A stretch of 64,000 nucleotides of DNA from Rhynchopus sp. YZ270_cl-10. Lineage: Eukaryota > Euglenozoa > Diplonemea > Diplonemida > Diplonemidae. Below are positions 1 to 11,025 of this stretch, piece after piece; the stretch's first letter is position 1, and each line of letters begins with the position of its first letter. The notes beneath the pieces were generated by a model. The model saw only the letters and a list, made by a program, of their open reading frames with translations, was not told the DNA's origin and made no database searches. Both the position numbers and the translations under genes were made by a program. The stretch lies in the NCBI GenBank assembly GCA_964035575.1, contig OZ037918.1, positions 868,001-932,000 on the forward strand, in the 5' to 3' direction.

Positions 1-473
1 TCAACCACCCCAATCTTTTTTTTTCTTCCTCCGTTTGTTGCCCGCGCAACCCATTTCACAGGATTGTGACGAGATTGTGCATTTCTCGCAAATGGAATTA
101 TAGTAGGAAGCTGTTTGGGGTGAGGGGGGTGCAATTTGGGGGGGGGGGTCTGTGTGCGATCGCATTTTGTACAACCCTTTGTCGTTAAGTAACCCGTGTG
201 CAAGGAGGCTACAGTACTGAAGGTCGAAGGTGACCAAAAAAAAAACCTACGCTTTGAAGAAAAAAAAAATAAAAGTGACAATGCCCTGAATTGTCAAAAA
301 AAGGCATGAAATCATCGTGTTCATCAGTGGTTATGTAAAAAAAAAGAGCGTTTTGGTGGTAGTAGGTAGCAGTACTCGGGTGAGAAGACGTAAAGGTTTA
401 AAAAAAAAAACACAGAACAAAAAAAAAGCGAGCGTTCACACATTGTTCCAAAATTCTCTTATATATTGTTTTC

Positions 474-511
474 AAGGTGGCTAAGCACAATGAAGCTTAC
501 AATCATCTTAA
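474..511 (+). repeat. Dispersed hairpin element, family A (diverged copy)
   Basis: It matches the family A consensus start AAGGTGRCTAAGC and the later ATCATCTTA, but the 3' half of the hairpin is degraded. The preceding ATTGTTTTC is shared with the copy at 41428. Confidence 0.5.
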
Positions 512-640
512 CAAAACGCTTTTTATTTTATTTTATTTTTTTAAAATGGCGCCGTCCGTGTCTTCCCCATAGCTCACAGACTGTCAGTATTTGGTTTCGC
601 CTTTGTATTTTTATTTCTGATCCTTTTAATTTTACTTTTC

Positions 641-667
641 TTTTGAAAACTTGGTTGTATTAGCCAG
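641..667 (-). repeat. Partial dispersed hairpin element, family B
   Basis: Reverse complement of the family B tail (CTAATACAACCAAGTTTTCA). Only the 3' part is present. Confidence 0.5.
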
Positions 668-749
668 AAGTGTTTTTGTTTATTGTTTTTTTTTTTTTTC
701 CCGGTCGACAAGAAGGGTCACCATCGATCATCCGACCAACATTTTATTT

Positions 750-793
750 AAGGTGACTAAGCACGAGAGCTTAGGTGCATCTTATAAACTTTT
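750..793 (+). repeat. Dispersed hairpin element, family A
   Basis: Reads AAGGTGACTAAGC, a loop, GCTTAG, then CATCTTATAAAC and T residues. CTAAGC and GCTTAG pair. The same module recurs at 21973, 41428, 54037, 58091 and 58977. Confidence 0.7.
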
Positions 794-844
794 CCCTTTT
801 TTCTTGCGGTCAAGGAACGTCTTACAGTCGCGTCTTTCATCATC

Positions 845-878
<34 letters not shown>

Positions 879-1149
879 CTTCGGGCGAAAAACACAATGT
901 AAAAAAGTTTTTGTTTTCCCCCTGAAGCAACATATATTTTTTCTCCAAAGCCCTTCAAACAGTGGTATTGTTTTTAGTTTTTATATGTGTGCTTTTTTTT
1001 TTTAATGTGTCACGACCCTGTTTGATACGGGCATATTCTTTCTTTTTCTTTTTCTCTTTGGTTTTTGCGATTTCTTTTTCTCTCTCGTTAAAAGCGTTAT
1101 GTGCCTGCCTCTTGTCCCTAGAGGCGATTTTTTCTTCTTTTTTTTTTTT

Positions 1150-1290
1150 GGGAAATATTCATATTGGAACCAAAACTTTGGGGAACCGGTCATTTCGGAA
1201 CCGGGAACCGGGGAACCGGGAACCGGTTCCCGGGAACCATACGGGGGGAACCGGGGAACCGGTTCCCTGGTTCCCCAGGTACCCAGGTAC
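1150..1290 (+). repeat. Left arm of the CCGGTTCC-rich inverted repeat
   Basis: Dense direct and inverted GGAACCGG motifs that could form local hairpins as well as pair with 2770-2907. It keeps the uninterrupted version of the site that the nested hAT occupies in the right arm (AATATTCATATTGG). Confidence 0.8.
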
Positions 1291-2727
1291 ACGGTACACT
1301 GTGTACAAGGAAAAAAGTCGTGAAAGAGCAACCACAGCTCCACATGACAAACACAAAAGTGTCCAGTCACGTGGGGCATTCATGCACTGAGGAGATAATG
1401 TTCCAACAATTTACAAGAAAGATTACTTAACCTACTGCTGGAAATTGCCAGAAACTGCGACCACTGTCTTACCCTCCTCAATGCATGGTGGTTGATGTCT
1501 TCCACAACAAATTTCCTGTACCCAGGTACCCAAATTCCCAGTGTGAGTGACCCACACATGAGGGAATGCGACACTACGCAAAATTTACCACCAGACCCTG
1601 TCTTCGTGCACCTGAAGTACAACGCCGCAGACAGGCCAAACATGCGTTGGACTCAGAGGAATGCCCGCTGTGCAGGTATCATGAGAACCAACTCCCAGCA
1701 ACAAGGGGCACCTTTTGGCGGGCGTTGTTGAGGGTGTTTGGGGTGCAAAGTTTTCCACAATTTTGATGCGCGGGTACAGAAGTGTTATCTTGTTCTTTCA
1801 TCTCTAGGAATGTAAATGTCAATCGCGTTTAACTACCACTAGGGCTTGTTCAGTGAACCCACGAGGGGTCGAAGGGGGTTGGTTATCCCGTATCTATCAA
1901 AGGTTGTGTCGACCAGGCGAAACCACTATGTTACGCTGTACGTTGTTAAATCCGAAAAAATAACACTTTAGCAGCCGCAGGAAGTTTGCTAAAAAGAGTG
2001 CCTCACGCTACACAAACCACCACCCGCGATTGACTTAGATGTTATAACAAAGAGAATTCAGAACAAAACAACACCCTGCCCCATACACACTAAATTGTCA
2101 TGCTTCAAGAACATGCCTGGGCCAAAATTACTATGACGAAAAGACAACAAGACCACCCACAAGGAGTGTGAATTGTGCACTGGTTTTCTGGGGGAATGCA
2201 ATATTTTCTTGTGCCTCGTCCTCCGCAAGCAGAGGACAGACTTTCCGGAAGGTTTCCAAAGTCGAATTTCTTGCACTAGCTATGCTCCCTGGGTTAAATG
2301 GCTATAGCGTGACTGACAAAATGTTCCCCCACCCTTCCACCCCCAGGTATTTCACCCGCAAACCAGAATAGACTGATGCGGGTGAACACCCGTTGAATTT
2401 TGAGTTGTTGAATGTCGGACGAGGCGAAGCTTCTTTCATCGCAATCGCAGATACAGTCATATTTCACGATCCTGTATAAATGTGGGGTGTGATTAAGTTA
2501 TGGTGTACAAACGTAGAAGTAGTTAGGTTAATGAAAAAAGTGGTGAAACACGGCGGACGAAAGCGTTGTACTATCAACAGAACCTTTTCAAAACTCACAC
2601 TAAAACAGACACTAAAAAAATACCGCAAACCACTGGACGTCTTGTTGAATCTACACAAGTAACTGAAAGTTAAACACATTGACATACCTTATCTTCACCG
2701 TAACCTGTAAGCTGTCAAGGTGCCTTC

Positions 2728-2907
2728 TCTGACCAGTACCCAGTACCCAGTACTGAGTACCCAGTACCCAGTAACGGGGAACCACAGGGGGAACCAGGGA
2801 ACCGGTTCCCTGGTTCCCCCCGTATGGTTCCCGGGAACCGGTTCCCGGTTCCCCGGTTCCCGGTTCCGAAATGACCGGTTCCCCAAAGTTTCGGTTCCAA
2901 TATGAAT
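2728..2907 (-). repeat. Right arm of the CCGGTTCC-rich inverted repeat plus AGTACCC tandem motif
   Basis: Reverse complement of 1150-1290 over most of its length. Its inner edge (2738-2775) is a short tandem array of CAGTACC/CAGTACT units; the left arm has GGTACCCAGGTACAC there instead, so this edge has changed independently. Confidence 0.75.
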
Positions 2908-4339
2908 CAGGGTAGATCCTTATTTTCGCTAAAAACGCTGAAAATCCCAGATTTATTTTCGTTTTTTTCCTTTTTTTTTTCTCTCCCGTTTTTGAAATTT
3001 TTCGGCGCAGGCCTGACCCTACCGGTTTGTCCGCGAGCGAAGCGAGCGGAAAAAATGAGTGACGGTCTAAAAAAAAATCTAACAAGCAGGTTGGTACCGT
3101 ACTGAGGCAGAATAGTGGTGTTTTTTGACACATCTCAGCTGTCGTAGAACTAGACCCCAGGGGATAATATAGGTTTTGGGGGTTTTCGCTGAAACTCGGT
3201 CGAGCCCAACCCAGCTCGTTAGGGCCTCCGGCGGAATGTGAGAATTCCTCGGTTATCCTACTGCGGAGTTCGGCACTGCATTGATATTTGCACCAGGCAC
3301 ACGCAGTGACCTCAGTATATTTACAAAAAGAAACGGCGGTCGTGGCACCCATGGCGAAGCCACGGTACGCAACATTTCTAAAATTGCGCTCAAAATTGCA
3401 GATATTTACTGCCAAACTAGTCATGGGAAGGGTGGGTTGCAATCTTGCGCCGCAGGCACGGTACGCTACTTTTTTTCTTTCGCATGCTTCCTTTTCCTTC
3501 GGCGTTTGACCAATTAAATCGCATTCTGGCTGTGACCCTTGTCGGACACTGCGCCCTCTGACAAGGGTAATACTTTCTAGAAACATTCTGAAAAAAAGTG
3601 GTAGTGCCCGGCATTAGCAAGAAAATTTCCAAAATTAAATAGGTAGTGCCGATGCACCAGCAGTTTGGGTAGGCGAGACAGCATGGGTGAACCTCCGCGA
3701 GCGCAGCGAGCGGAAATTTTTTTTCGCAGTTTTTGGGAAAAGTTCAAAATCCCACCAAAAATTAAGTGGGGATTTTCGACAACAATACTGGGGCCCCTAT
3801 GGGTTTTTGGATTTTGGCCTAACAGTGTTGTGTTTCTGCCTTGGTCCGGTTGAAGTCTTTATTACTGGATCTCATACTCCGTACAGGTGACCCATACCCG
3901 ACCTTTAACACACATGCACTTCTTCGAAACCTCCACCCTCAGCACCAACCTTTTTACAATGGTCCGCTTTGCGGGTTTGCGGACATAGTAATTGTGTTCT
4001 TCAAGGTTATGCTTCAAAATCGTCTTATGCAAGGTGACACTGAGAATTGACACTCATTGGTCCTTGTCTTATGAACTGAAGACAAATATTAAAGGGGCAT
4101 TAAGGGGCGGGCCGAAGGCCAGCCAAAAAAAACGGTAGCGAACTTTTATTTTTTTTTCCTTTTGGTTTCCCCCTTATTTTGACTTTCCGGATCGATTGCG
4201 GACCGTGGTGGTGCCACTCTGTGCCTGGAAATTAGTAGGTAACCAAAAAAATGGGCCAGAGAAAAAAGGAAAAAAAAAAAGGAAAAAAAAATAAAAAATC
4301 TCGAATCCTTATTTTCACTTTCGCTAAGGATCTACCCTG
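2908..4339. mobile_element. Non-autonomous hAT element, 1432 bp, 8-bp TSD
   Basis: Terminal inverted repeats are CAGGGTAGATCCTTA at the left and its exact complement at the right. The 8-bp direct repeat ATATGAAT flanks it at 2900-2907 and 4340-4347, the classic hAT length. Removing the element and one TSD copy restores the site seen intact at 1152-1168 on the other arm of the host element. The interior holds two copies of a CCGCGAGCG-AGCGAGCGG motif (about 3030 and 3694) and short frames only; no transposase domain is recognisable. The stretch around 3350-3480 resembles part of the element at 23074-23633 (TACCGTGGCTTCGCC, GTTGCGTACCGTG). Confidence 0.9.
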
Positions 4340-4902
4340 ATATGAATATTTCCCTTTTTTTTTTTTCTTTTTGAGGGTACATTTTTCACACCCTCTTTGC
4401 TTTCTTTTCGTTTCGTTAAGAAAAGAAAGTATATGAAATAACTTTTTGCATCGATCAACTCCCCCCCTCTCTGCATTCTTTTTTTTTTTTCAGATGTATA
4501 CGCACACGAGGCATATTCATCCAAAGCTTTCATTTTTATTGTGTTCTGATACCATAAAAAAAATCAATAACCTTGTCCCCCCACCCCGACCAACCCCTCA
4601 CCCTTTTCTCTCCTTGTCTAAAAGCTGCAAAAGATGGGGTTTGCTCTCTTTTTGTTTTCCCATTCCTTTCTTACCTACACTAGGGAGAGTGGGGTGCGGG
4701 ATCTCAAATTGAGAGTAGATTTTTTCCTTCGAATTTTTGCCTTTTTGACATTTCCCCCCCCCCTTTTTTTTTGGTTCGTTTAATTTTGGTCACCTCCGGA
4801 TTATCAAAACCCAGCGTTGTGTACCGGACGCTAAATACCGGTAAAACTCTGGGTCAAAAAAAAAAAAAAAAAAAAAAATCGGGGTGATGCTTTCGGAAGT
4901 CG

Positions 4903-4985
4903 GTCAACGACCTGTCAGCGACGTGTCACGACCTGTCGGTGACCTGTCAATATCGACCCCCTCCCGGAGCACCACAGGGTGAACT
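4903..4985 (+). repeat. Dispersed GACCTGTCA module (family G)
   Basis: Repeated GACCTGTC/GACGTGTC units, then CAATATCG, a C-rich block and GGAGCACCACA. Other copies lie at 9311, 36643 and 54390. Confidence 0.65.
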
Positions 4986-5340
4986 TTTTTTTTTATATTG
5001 CTATGATGTGTGTGTGGACGTAGAGGGTTTGTTTCGTCGTTTCATTCATCATTTCACGTTCTTCTTTAAATCTGAGCCATATCCAAGGTATCCGCTCGAG
5101 GCGCGAAGTCTGTTTGTGCTCATGTCCTCATTAAGTATCACTCCTTCGGGTTGCGGTCTTTTGTGAGGCGTGTGTATCTCAGATTAGTTTACGTAGAGCC
5201 ACAGCCAAGGTGTAGGGTAACATAAATTAAAAATAGAAACCAGAGAATAATCCCCTCTCCCAAATCGCTTTCCCCGGTACTCTCCCCTGATACACATTTT
5301 TTCTGAAGGCGTTTTTCATCTCCGCCGAATTTTTTTTTTT

Positions 5341-5388
5341 CCAGTGCCTGCGTCCCAGAGGCGTTTGCACTATCAACTTCACTTTTTG
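5341..5388 (+). repeat. Dispersed CAGTGCCTGCG module (family H)
   Basis: A T run and CAG precede TGCCTGCGTCCCAGAGGCGT, followed by TTGCACTATCAACTTCAC and T residues. The T-run plus CAG looks like a 3' splice site, but no coding frame follows. Related copies: 9781, 36424, 53646. Confidence 0.65.
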
Positions 5389-5654
5389 TTTTTAGAAGGT
5401 TTCAAAGAGAGTGTTTAAGTTCATCTTATAACCTTTCTTTTTTCTGTCCTTTGCAAATCACAAAAATATTTATAGTATTATTGTGAATTGCCAGAGAGCG
5501 GGGGGGTGGTGGCGCCGCTAGAAATACTTTTGAAGCCACAAAAAAAAAAATGTGGGGGAAAAAAAAAAGTTGAGGAAATGTGTATGATATACCAATAAGC
5601 GTTGTGGAGGGGTTGTGTGCGGGTTTTTTTTCCCTTCTTCTTATACCTACAACG

Positions 5655-5767
5655 ACCTGATTTTTACCCCGCGTATAGGCGCGTATAGCGCGTAAAGGCT
5701 GGGAAAAATGGGTGGGGTTTGGCCTATACTGGCCTGTACGGGCCTATACGCGGGGTAAAAATCAGGT
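5655..5767. mobile_element. Small palindromic MITE-like element, 113 bp
   Basis: Perfect 26-bp terminal inverted repeats beginning ACCTGATTTTTACCCCGCG and continuing TATAGGC. No clear target duplication. Folds almost entirely into a hairpin. Confidence 0.8.
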
Positions 5768-6693
5768 GGTACAAGCGTAGCTTTAAAGGAGAAATAGTTC
5801 CTCCGTTTTCGGTCGCCAATCACCCCCTCCAACAGGGCGATTGTGCAATCAATGGAAAAAAAAAACTCTTTTTTTTCCCCCTTTTTTCTTACCTAACAGA
5901 GTTTACTGTTTTTTTTTCCCCTCTAAACAAATGTCGAACTATTTTGCAAAGAAAAGGCCTCCCTTGAGGGCGAGATTGCTAATAATAGTTCGAAATATAT
6001 CTGCACCCGCAAAAAGAAAATGAAGTTGATAAAAAACACGGAGTTTTGTGAGGCGATTGTAGTCTATTTATTTTTGTACCTGAATTGTGCACCAACTCGT
6101 GTAAAAAAAATGACAGTGGAGATTGCACAACTGTGGCAACACAACCGAGGCAACTACACTACTCCAACAATTTATCAAAACAAAAAAATCAAAAAAAGGA
6201 GCGAAAACCTTTAGCCCCGTTGCTTTTGTGCCTGCTTTCATTTGAATGTCTGCCGAGGCTTCTTATATCTTTATATAAATAAACCAAACGGGAACTCTAC
6301 TCTACGAAGGGCTTCCCGGTCCATATTAAAACAAGTTCCTCCCATGCCCCAATTTTTTCTTTCAATATTTATTGCATTTTTGCTGAGGCTACGCGTACAT
6401 AATCCATGTATCATCCCCGGTCTAACTTAACCAAAAAAAACCCCCCCCCCAGCCCACACAACCCTAATCATTTGTCCCTTGCTCGTCCTGAAAAAAAGGA
6501 AAAAAAAAACATCGCGCTAACCCGCGTATTTTTTTTTATATTTTTTTTGGAAAAATATTTTTTGGAGTTTGTGTGTGTGTCTTTTTTCTCCCAAAATTTA
6601 AAAAAAAACAAAACGAAAAAACCCCGATTTTCTTTTTTGTTTTTCTTGCAGATGACATGATGTTTCGTCATTTGTTTTGTTTTTGTTTTTGTT
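5768..6693. other. Gene-free stretch
   Basis: A/T runs and short open frames without coding character. It contains the family C hairpin module at 6113-6185. Confidence 0.6.
6113..6185 (+). repeat. Dispersed hairpin element, family C
   Basis: Starts CAGTGGAGATTGCACAAC, then GTGGCAACACAACCGAGGCA, ACTACACTA and a CAACAATTTATCAAAA tail. AGTGGAG pairs with CTACACT. Other copies: 43011 (+), 58725 (+), 56404 (-), diverged 22858 (+). Confidence 0.75.
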
Positions 6694-7622
6694 TATATCA
6701 GCCAAAATCTGCTTAGCCGTATACTTCTGGGCTTCGTTCACTTAATAAACCACAGATGCAAATTTTTGAGCCTACGACCCCGCATTTAACTCATTTCGAT
6801 CCCCTGATTTCAATCCCAAAAAAATTTCAAAAAAATAAAAAAAAATTATTTTGTGAAATGACGTCGGTAGTTTTTTCACTTTTGCTTTCCTGCGCCTGAG
6901 GTGTGAAGTTGCTGTCCAAACACCCCGAAAATGGGCTTGTATCGATTTCCGAGCTCCTCGCGTTTCATAGAAAAAAAAATCGACCATTTTAGTGGAGTAG
7001 AAGTCAAAATAAAGTGGCTCCAATGCTTTGTACATGTAATACAGGGGATTTTCAGTGCAGAAAGAGTGGTCGGCTCCACCAAAAGTTGCGTACCGTGGAG
7101 TGTGTTTCCAGTTGAAAAAAATGGTCGGAATTGAAAGATTTGTCAAAAATAAATCCAAAGAAAAAAAAATCGACAGCTTTTGACAAAACAAATCCAATTT
7201 AGAGACACCACTGTATGTTGACTGTGTTGGACCCAAAGAGGAGATTTCTCACCGTACATAGTACACTGTACAGTAGCCAGTACATAGTACCCATTCTCCC
7301 GCCGCCCACTCGCTCGCCCCAGATGCATATTTTTGAGCGTCCGACCCCGGAATTGAACGTTTTCGCACCCTATCTTTCCAAGAATATTATTTTTCAGAAT
7401 GTGCCCGGGCCATAAAATTGATAAAATCCGCCTGTCCACGGTCTAGTACGTTTGAGAGGCCGGGAGTGTAATATTTTCCCCCGAAAAGGCGCTTGTATGC
7501 ATTTCCGGAGCAATCTGAAAAAATTCCGGGGTCGCAACATTTTTTTGGCAGATTTTTTATCACTTTAAAGTGGCTCCAAAAACAGGCCTTTATATACGGC
7601 TAAGCAGATTTTGGCTGATATA
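6694..7622. mobile_element. Non-autonomous DNA transposon, 929 bp, perfect 30-bp TIRs
   Basis: The ends are identical inverted repeats beginning TATATCAGCCAAAATCTGCT and ending CCGTATA. Because they begin TATA, the target duplication is ambiguous (TA or TATA), as with Tc1/mariner-like insertion. A module GATGCAWATTTTTGAGC-TACGACCCC occurs twice in direct orientation near each end (about 6753 and 7321), and a similar one lies in the piggyBac relic at 41923. A minus-strand open frame at 6772-7236 (154 aa) has no recognisable domain. Confidence 0.85.
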
Positions 7623-8648
7623 TTTTTTATCCACTTGTTAAATAAAGTTATAGTAGGGCCTTGCGACGCATACATACACGAGCTGGAGAGGTTCAGGGAG
7701 TTCATCGGGAAGCCGCAGGCACACCCCACGGAATCTTCCTTCAGATTTCTGCTCATATTTGATGCTCCACGGCAATTGACCTCGTTCACTTCTCTGTGAC
7801 GACCCCGCAAGCGAAGCTGTTTTACACAGCAAACATGAGAGCTGGTAATGAAACATCCCTTCGCGATCAACACTTTGCTACAAGCCCCCCTCCTCGCTTG
7901 GCGCCGACACCCCGGCACTCACCGGAAGATACACGGGGGGGCACAGCCTGAGGAACGACAGCTGCGAGTGGTTTAACAGCTGTACAAATGAAGCAACATT
8001 TTGAGTGCGAGCACCAAGTGGTAACTTTATTTAACACACAAATTAACATCACCCATTCGGGTGTTCATACGGCATTTTTGCGATATTTTTTTTCACTGAT
8101 TAATTTTCGATGCTCGTGGGTGCTCAATTTTGCCTGCAAAATTAACTAACATTCGTATCGAAAGATTAATGATCATTATTCGCAAAATACAACACCTGAA
8201 ACGTCGAATAACTAGATATTTATATTTTCTTTTTGAGGTAGCACTTTGAGGCGATTGTCGACACAATAATTTTTTTACAACAAAAAATAATTAACAAATT
8301 GAAGTACTTCCTCGCCCCAGCCGTCTGGGTGATATTTAAGTATTCAGGACCCACCTCGAAGGTGAGACATTTCGCCAACACAAGAAAAAAAAAAAAACAA
8401 ATAGCACAGTTTTTTAGCTTTCCTCCCCCCCCCACGATGTACAACTGTTCTGGTGTGGTCAGAGAAGGGGATCTCATCTTGCCTCCCACCTCGGTAGTTT
8501 TCATACAAACAATTCCCATTTTTTTTTTTTTTTTTTTTTTGAATCAAGAAAATAAACACCAAAACACCTACGCTCGTTTGCACTGTTTTTAAAAAAAGAA
8601 CAACGCATTATTTTTGTCTGGTTATCCCGCCTTCCCCTCCCGCCCCCT
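7623..8648. other. Gene-free stretch
   Basis: No gene identified. A short plus frame at about 7630-7799 has somewhat protein-like composition (contains VGPCDAYIHELERFREF) but no start context, partner exon or recognisable family; it may be a decayed fragment. The rest is A/T-rich. Confidence 0.5.
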
Positions 8649-8897
8649 CACGGCTGACTACTCAGGGGGGCTAACTAGAGGTGAAACACTCCAAAATGAC
8701 GACTTAGTCATAGTGTTACGTTCAAGAGTAGAGTTCGTTCGCAACTACCGTAACCGGTAACATATACTGACCGTAACAATGTTGGACCTTTTCCGGATTT
8801 TTTAGGGGAGTTTTGACCTTTTTTTACGGTCAGTATGTGTTACCGGTTGCGGTGAGTCGTATACCACTAGTAGTACCCCCCTGATTAGTCTGCCGTG
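8649..8897. mobile_element. MITE-like element (family K) with a second element inside
   Basis: Inverted ends CACGGCTGACTACTCAGGGG (left) and a complement reading CACGGCAGACTAATCAGGGG (right). The same ends bound 22604-22718. The interior is largely occupied by the family D palindrome at 8747-8853, so one MITE appears to have landed in another. Confidence 0.65.
8747..8853. mobile_element. Palindromic MITE, family D, copy 1
   Basis: Inverted ends ACCGTAACCGGTAACATATA... versus ...TATGTGTTACCGGTTGCGGT enclose the family core GTTSGACCTTTTCCGGATTTTT. This copy has the longest paired ends of the five. Confidence 0.75.
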
Positions 8898-8990
8898 CTC
8901 CTTTCTCTTCGAACAGCAGTGTTTTGCTTGCATCCGAACATAAAGGGAAAAATAGGGGGTCATTTCCTTTGACCATTTTAAAAAGGTGAT

Positions 8991-9078
8991 TACCGTATTC
9001 GTACAGTACTATATGTTCGACCTTTTTCAGGAATTTTTTTTCTGGAAATTCGAACATTTTTTTTTTTACGAAAGCGGC
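8991..9078. mobile_element. MITE, family D, copy 2
   Basis: TACCGTATTCGTAC start, TGTTCGACCTTTTTCAGGA core, ACGAAAGCGG end. Related to 23934, 41287 and 41526. Confidence 0.7.
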
Positions 9079-9310
9079 AAACAAGGAGAGGTGTATCATC
9101 TTCTAATGTTCCTCCCCCCCTCCTTTCCCCTACCCTAGAGGGGAAAAAAAAATGAGGGGATTGTTCATTTTGTCTTTTTCAAAATTTTCTTATATGGGTG
9201 AGTCCATCAAACCCCCATATATTTTTTTTTCTTCTCTCCAGATGTACAGAGATAGAGAAGATAGGACAGCTTCTTATATTATGCTCTGGTGTGTGGTGTT
9301 ACCGATCTGC

Positions 9311-9412
9311 TGTCGGGGACATGTCAATATAGGGGGGGGGTGTGTCATTTCCCCCTGTAAACCTTGTGTCAAGGACCTGTCAATATGGGCCCTTTCGGGA
9401 ACACCAGTGTGG
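9311..9412 (+). repeat. Dispersed GACCTGTCA module (family G)
   Basis: TGTCGGGGACATGTCAATAT, then AAGGACCTGTCAATATGGGC and GGAACACCA. A T-run/TTTCAG and TGCCTGCG follow about 50 bp later (9451), the same order of modules as at 54390. Confidence 0.6.
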
Positions 9413-9609
9413 TATATTTTCCATCTTTTCAACCCTCTTTTTTTATATATTTCAGTGCCTGCGTACGATGAGTGCGCGTTTTGCACTTTTTTTTTTTTTC
9501 GACTTTTCTTTTCTTCATGTAAAAGACCAGGTTTTGAACCTCTCTTTTCTTTGACAACCCCCTTTGTCAGCCCAGAGTCACAAAAGCTCTGCCACACCGT
9601 AGGGAGAGA

Positions 9610-9690
9610 AGCAGTGTGGAACCCTGCGAAGTAGTAAAACAACAACAAAGCAAGAGGCAGTGCTATGCGGAGCGGCTACCAAAAAAGAAA
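9610..9690 (-). repeat. Dispersed module, family M
   Basis: On the minus strand it reads GGTAGCCGCTCCGCATAGCA, CTGCCTCTTGCTT, then GGGTTCCACA. It matches 36527-36605 on the plus strand. Confidence 0.6.
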
Positions 9691-9780
9691 AAAAAATTTT
9701 TTTTTTACCGTGTAGTCAGCGTCACGCCTTTCCTCGGGTAGGTTACAGTGGAAAAAACCCCAACCCTGTTTTTTTATTTA

Positions 9781-9823
9781 TCAGAGTGCCTGCGTCCACA
9801 GAGGCGTTTGCACTTTGTCAACC
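9781..9823 (+). repeat. Dispersed CAGTGCCTGCG module (family H)
   Basis: TCAGAGTGCCTGCGTCCACA then GAGGCGTTTGCACTTTGTCA, preceded by a T-rich tract. Confidence 0.6.
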
Positions 9824-10251
9824 CCCCTTTTTTTTTTGTTTCCTCACTTTTCAACGTCACTTTTATACCCCCTTCGTTTTTATACTGAAAATTCAAAAAA
9901 GAAAAAAAGAAATCGTTGTTACAGTGAGGTCGAGAAATGCACGATGTGACAGCAAAAAGAGGTAGCTAACTTCAACATATTTTTTTTTGTTCAACGGCGC
10001 CAATATGCAAGGGCTGAATTAAGACCCAAAATATCTTCTTCTTTTTTTTAAAATGTTCGCGTAGATGTGGGGTGTCCTATTAAGACAATGCATTTCACGC
10101 TTGTACATTTTTTTTTTAAAAATTCAATTTTGAGGTAATCAGCCCTTGCAGTGCGCTCTTTTTTTTCATATTTTATTTTATTTTTCTCTCAGGTGCAAAA
10201 CATCAAATATTGCATTTTTCTTATTTGAAAAAAACCCCCCTCCAAACACAA

Positions 10252-10330
10252 TGGTGTGATTCAGGGGGTACGGAGAACCCACGGACAACCCACGGGAGAA
10301 CCACGGAGAATCCGTTTGGTGATCACACCA
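10252..10330. mobile_element. MITE, family J, copy 1 (79 bp, 5-bp TSD)
   Basis: Ends TGGTGTGAT/ATCACACCA, flanked by direct CACAA repeats at 10247-10251 and 10331-10335. The interior is built from ACGGAGAACC/ACGGACAACCC repeats. Confidence 0.8.
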
Positions 10331-10542
10331 CACAATACGGTAGCATCGTTCTAGGCAATGGGAAACAGAAACGACCGATGGTGCGTGGACCGCTAACTTT
10401 GTTTTACGTTTTTTTTTTTTCTCATGCATTGTGTTGACCCTCTCAAAATACTTTCAATTCTGTGAACTGAAAGTATATGAATCTAACATTTTCCACACAA
10501 CACAATCACCATACTTCAGTGGGGGGAAGAACAGAGAGGGCA

Positions 10543-10597
10543 TAGTGGAGCACACTCTAGGGTGGCTACACCAATACAACCAAGTTTTCAAGAAAAA
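10543..10597 (+). repeat. Dispersed hairpin element, family B
   Basis: TAGTGGAGCACACTCTAGGG then TGGCTACAC-CAATACAACC and AAGTTTTCA. AGTGGAGC pairs with GGCTACAC with one mismatch. Copies: 27081, 48090, 53766. Confidence 0.75.
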
Positions 10598-11025
10598 TTC
10601 TGTACAGAAAGGTCCATTGAGTAGCAGAAGTTTACCCACACTCTCTCTGAGGCGATTTTTTTTTTTGTTGTCGACACAACAAAATCAAAAAAAAAAAAAT
10701 ATCACACACAACACCGCCTCATGCAAAGACATGAAAAAGCTTTACTTACCATATCTTGAAGCCAGTTTTATATATTTTTATTTTGTGCCTTTTTTTTTTC
10801 AAAGCTTTTTTTGGTATGACAGTAAACCCTGTCCCTCCCCCTTCGAAAAAAAAAAACGATAAATGAATCGGAGGCGAGGGAAAGAATTGTTTCTGACCCC
10901 ACCCACCCACCCTGAGGGTACCCCCCCCTCTTCCCCCACCACCGCCCTTCCCATAGCAATAATATAAAACAAAAAGAGCCCCTTCTCATCATTTTTTTTC
11001 TCTCTCACGGTACAGAAGTCATTAA

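Larger units (their letters stand above)
1..1149. other. Gene-free, homopolymer-rich stretch
   Basis: I see no gene here. The stretch is dominated by A and T runs, including a pure A run of about 32 near 845-876. It contains two copies of the dispersed hairpin family A (474-511 and 750-793) and a partial reverse-strand copy of hairpin family B (641-667). The open frames are short and low-complexity. Confidence 0.7.
1150..4354. mobile_element. DNA element with ~120-bp CCGGTTCC-rich inverted ends, carrying a nested hAT
   Basis: The left arm starts GGGAAATATTCATATTGG and runs through repeated GGAACCGG/CCGGTTCC motifs to about 1290. The right arm (about 2770-2907, continued at 4348-4354) is its reverse complement with few differences. 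Both ends sit in T runs, so the insertion was probably into oligo-T and any target duplication is hidden. The hAT at 2908-4339 interrupts the right arm. Without it the element is about 1.77 kb. The interior (1300-2730) has only short out-of-frame open pieces; one at 1566-1766 has a CPLC-type cysteine motif. I cannot assign a superfamily. Confidence 0.75.
4355..5654. other. Gene-free stretch
   Basis: T-rich, with no credible gene. It includes the GACCTGTCA module at 4903-4985, the CAGTGCCTGCG module at 5341-5388 and, just after that, a weak family A-like sequence near 5396-5435. Confidence 0.65.
9079..10251. other. Gene-free stretch
   Basis: Carries family G (9311-9412), family H (9451-9493 weak, 9781-9823) and family M (9610-9690) modules. 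Frames at 9152-9634 and 9274-9648 overlap these repeats and are not considered genes. Confidence 0.6.

Noticed and set aside
1566-1766. CPLCRYHE cysteine motif as a piggyBac zinc finger
   Set aside because: Only one short motif in one of three competing frames, and the host element lacks TTAA borders.
2651-3586. 311-codon minus-strand open frame
   Set aside because: It runs across the CCGGTTCC inverted arm and into the nested hAT; the long frame comes from low-complexity repeats, not a gene.
6772-7236. 154-codon minus frame inside the 929-bp element
   Set aside because: Phe-rich, homopolymer-derived, no transposase motif.
9152-9648. Overlapping plus (160 aa) and minus (124 aa) frames
   Set aside because: Both overlap family G and M repeats and T runs; no domain or coding bias.
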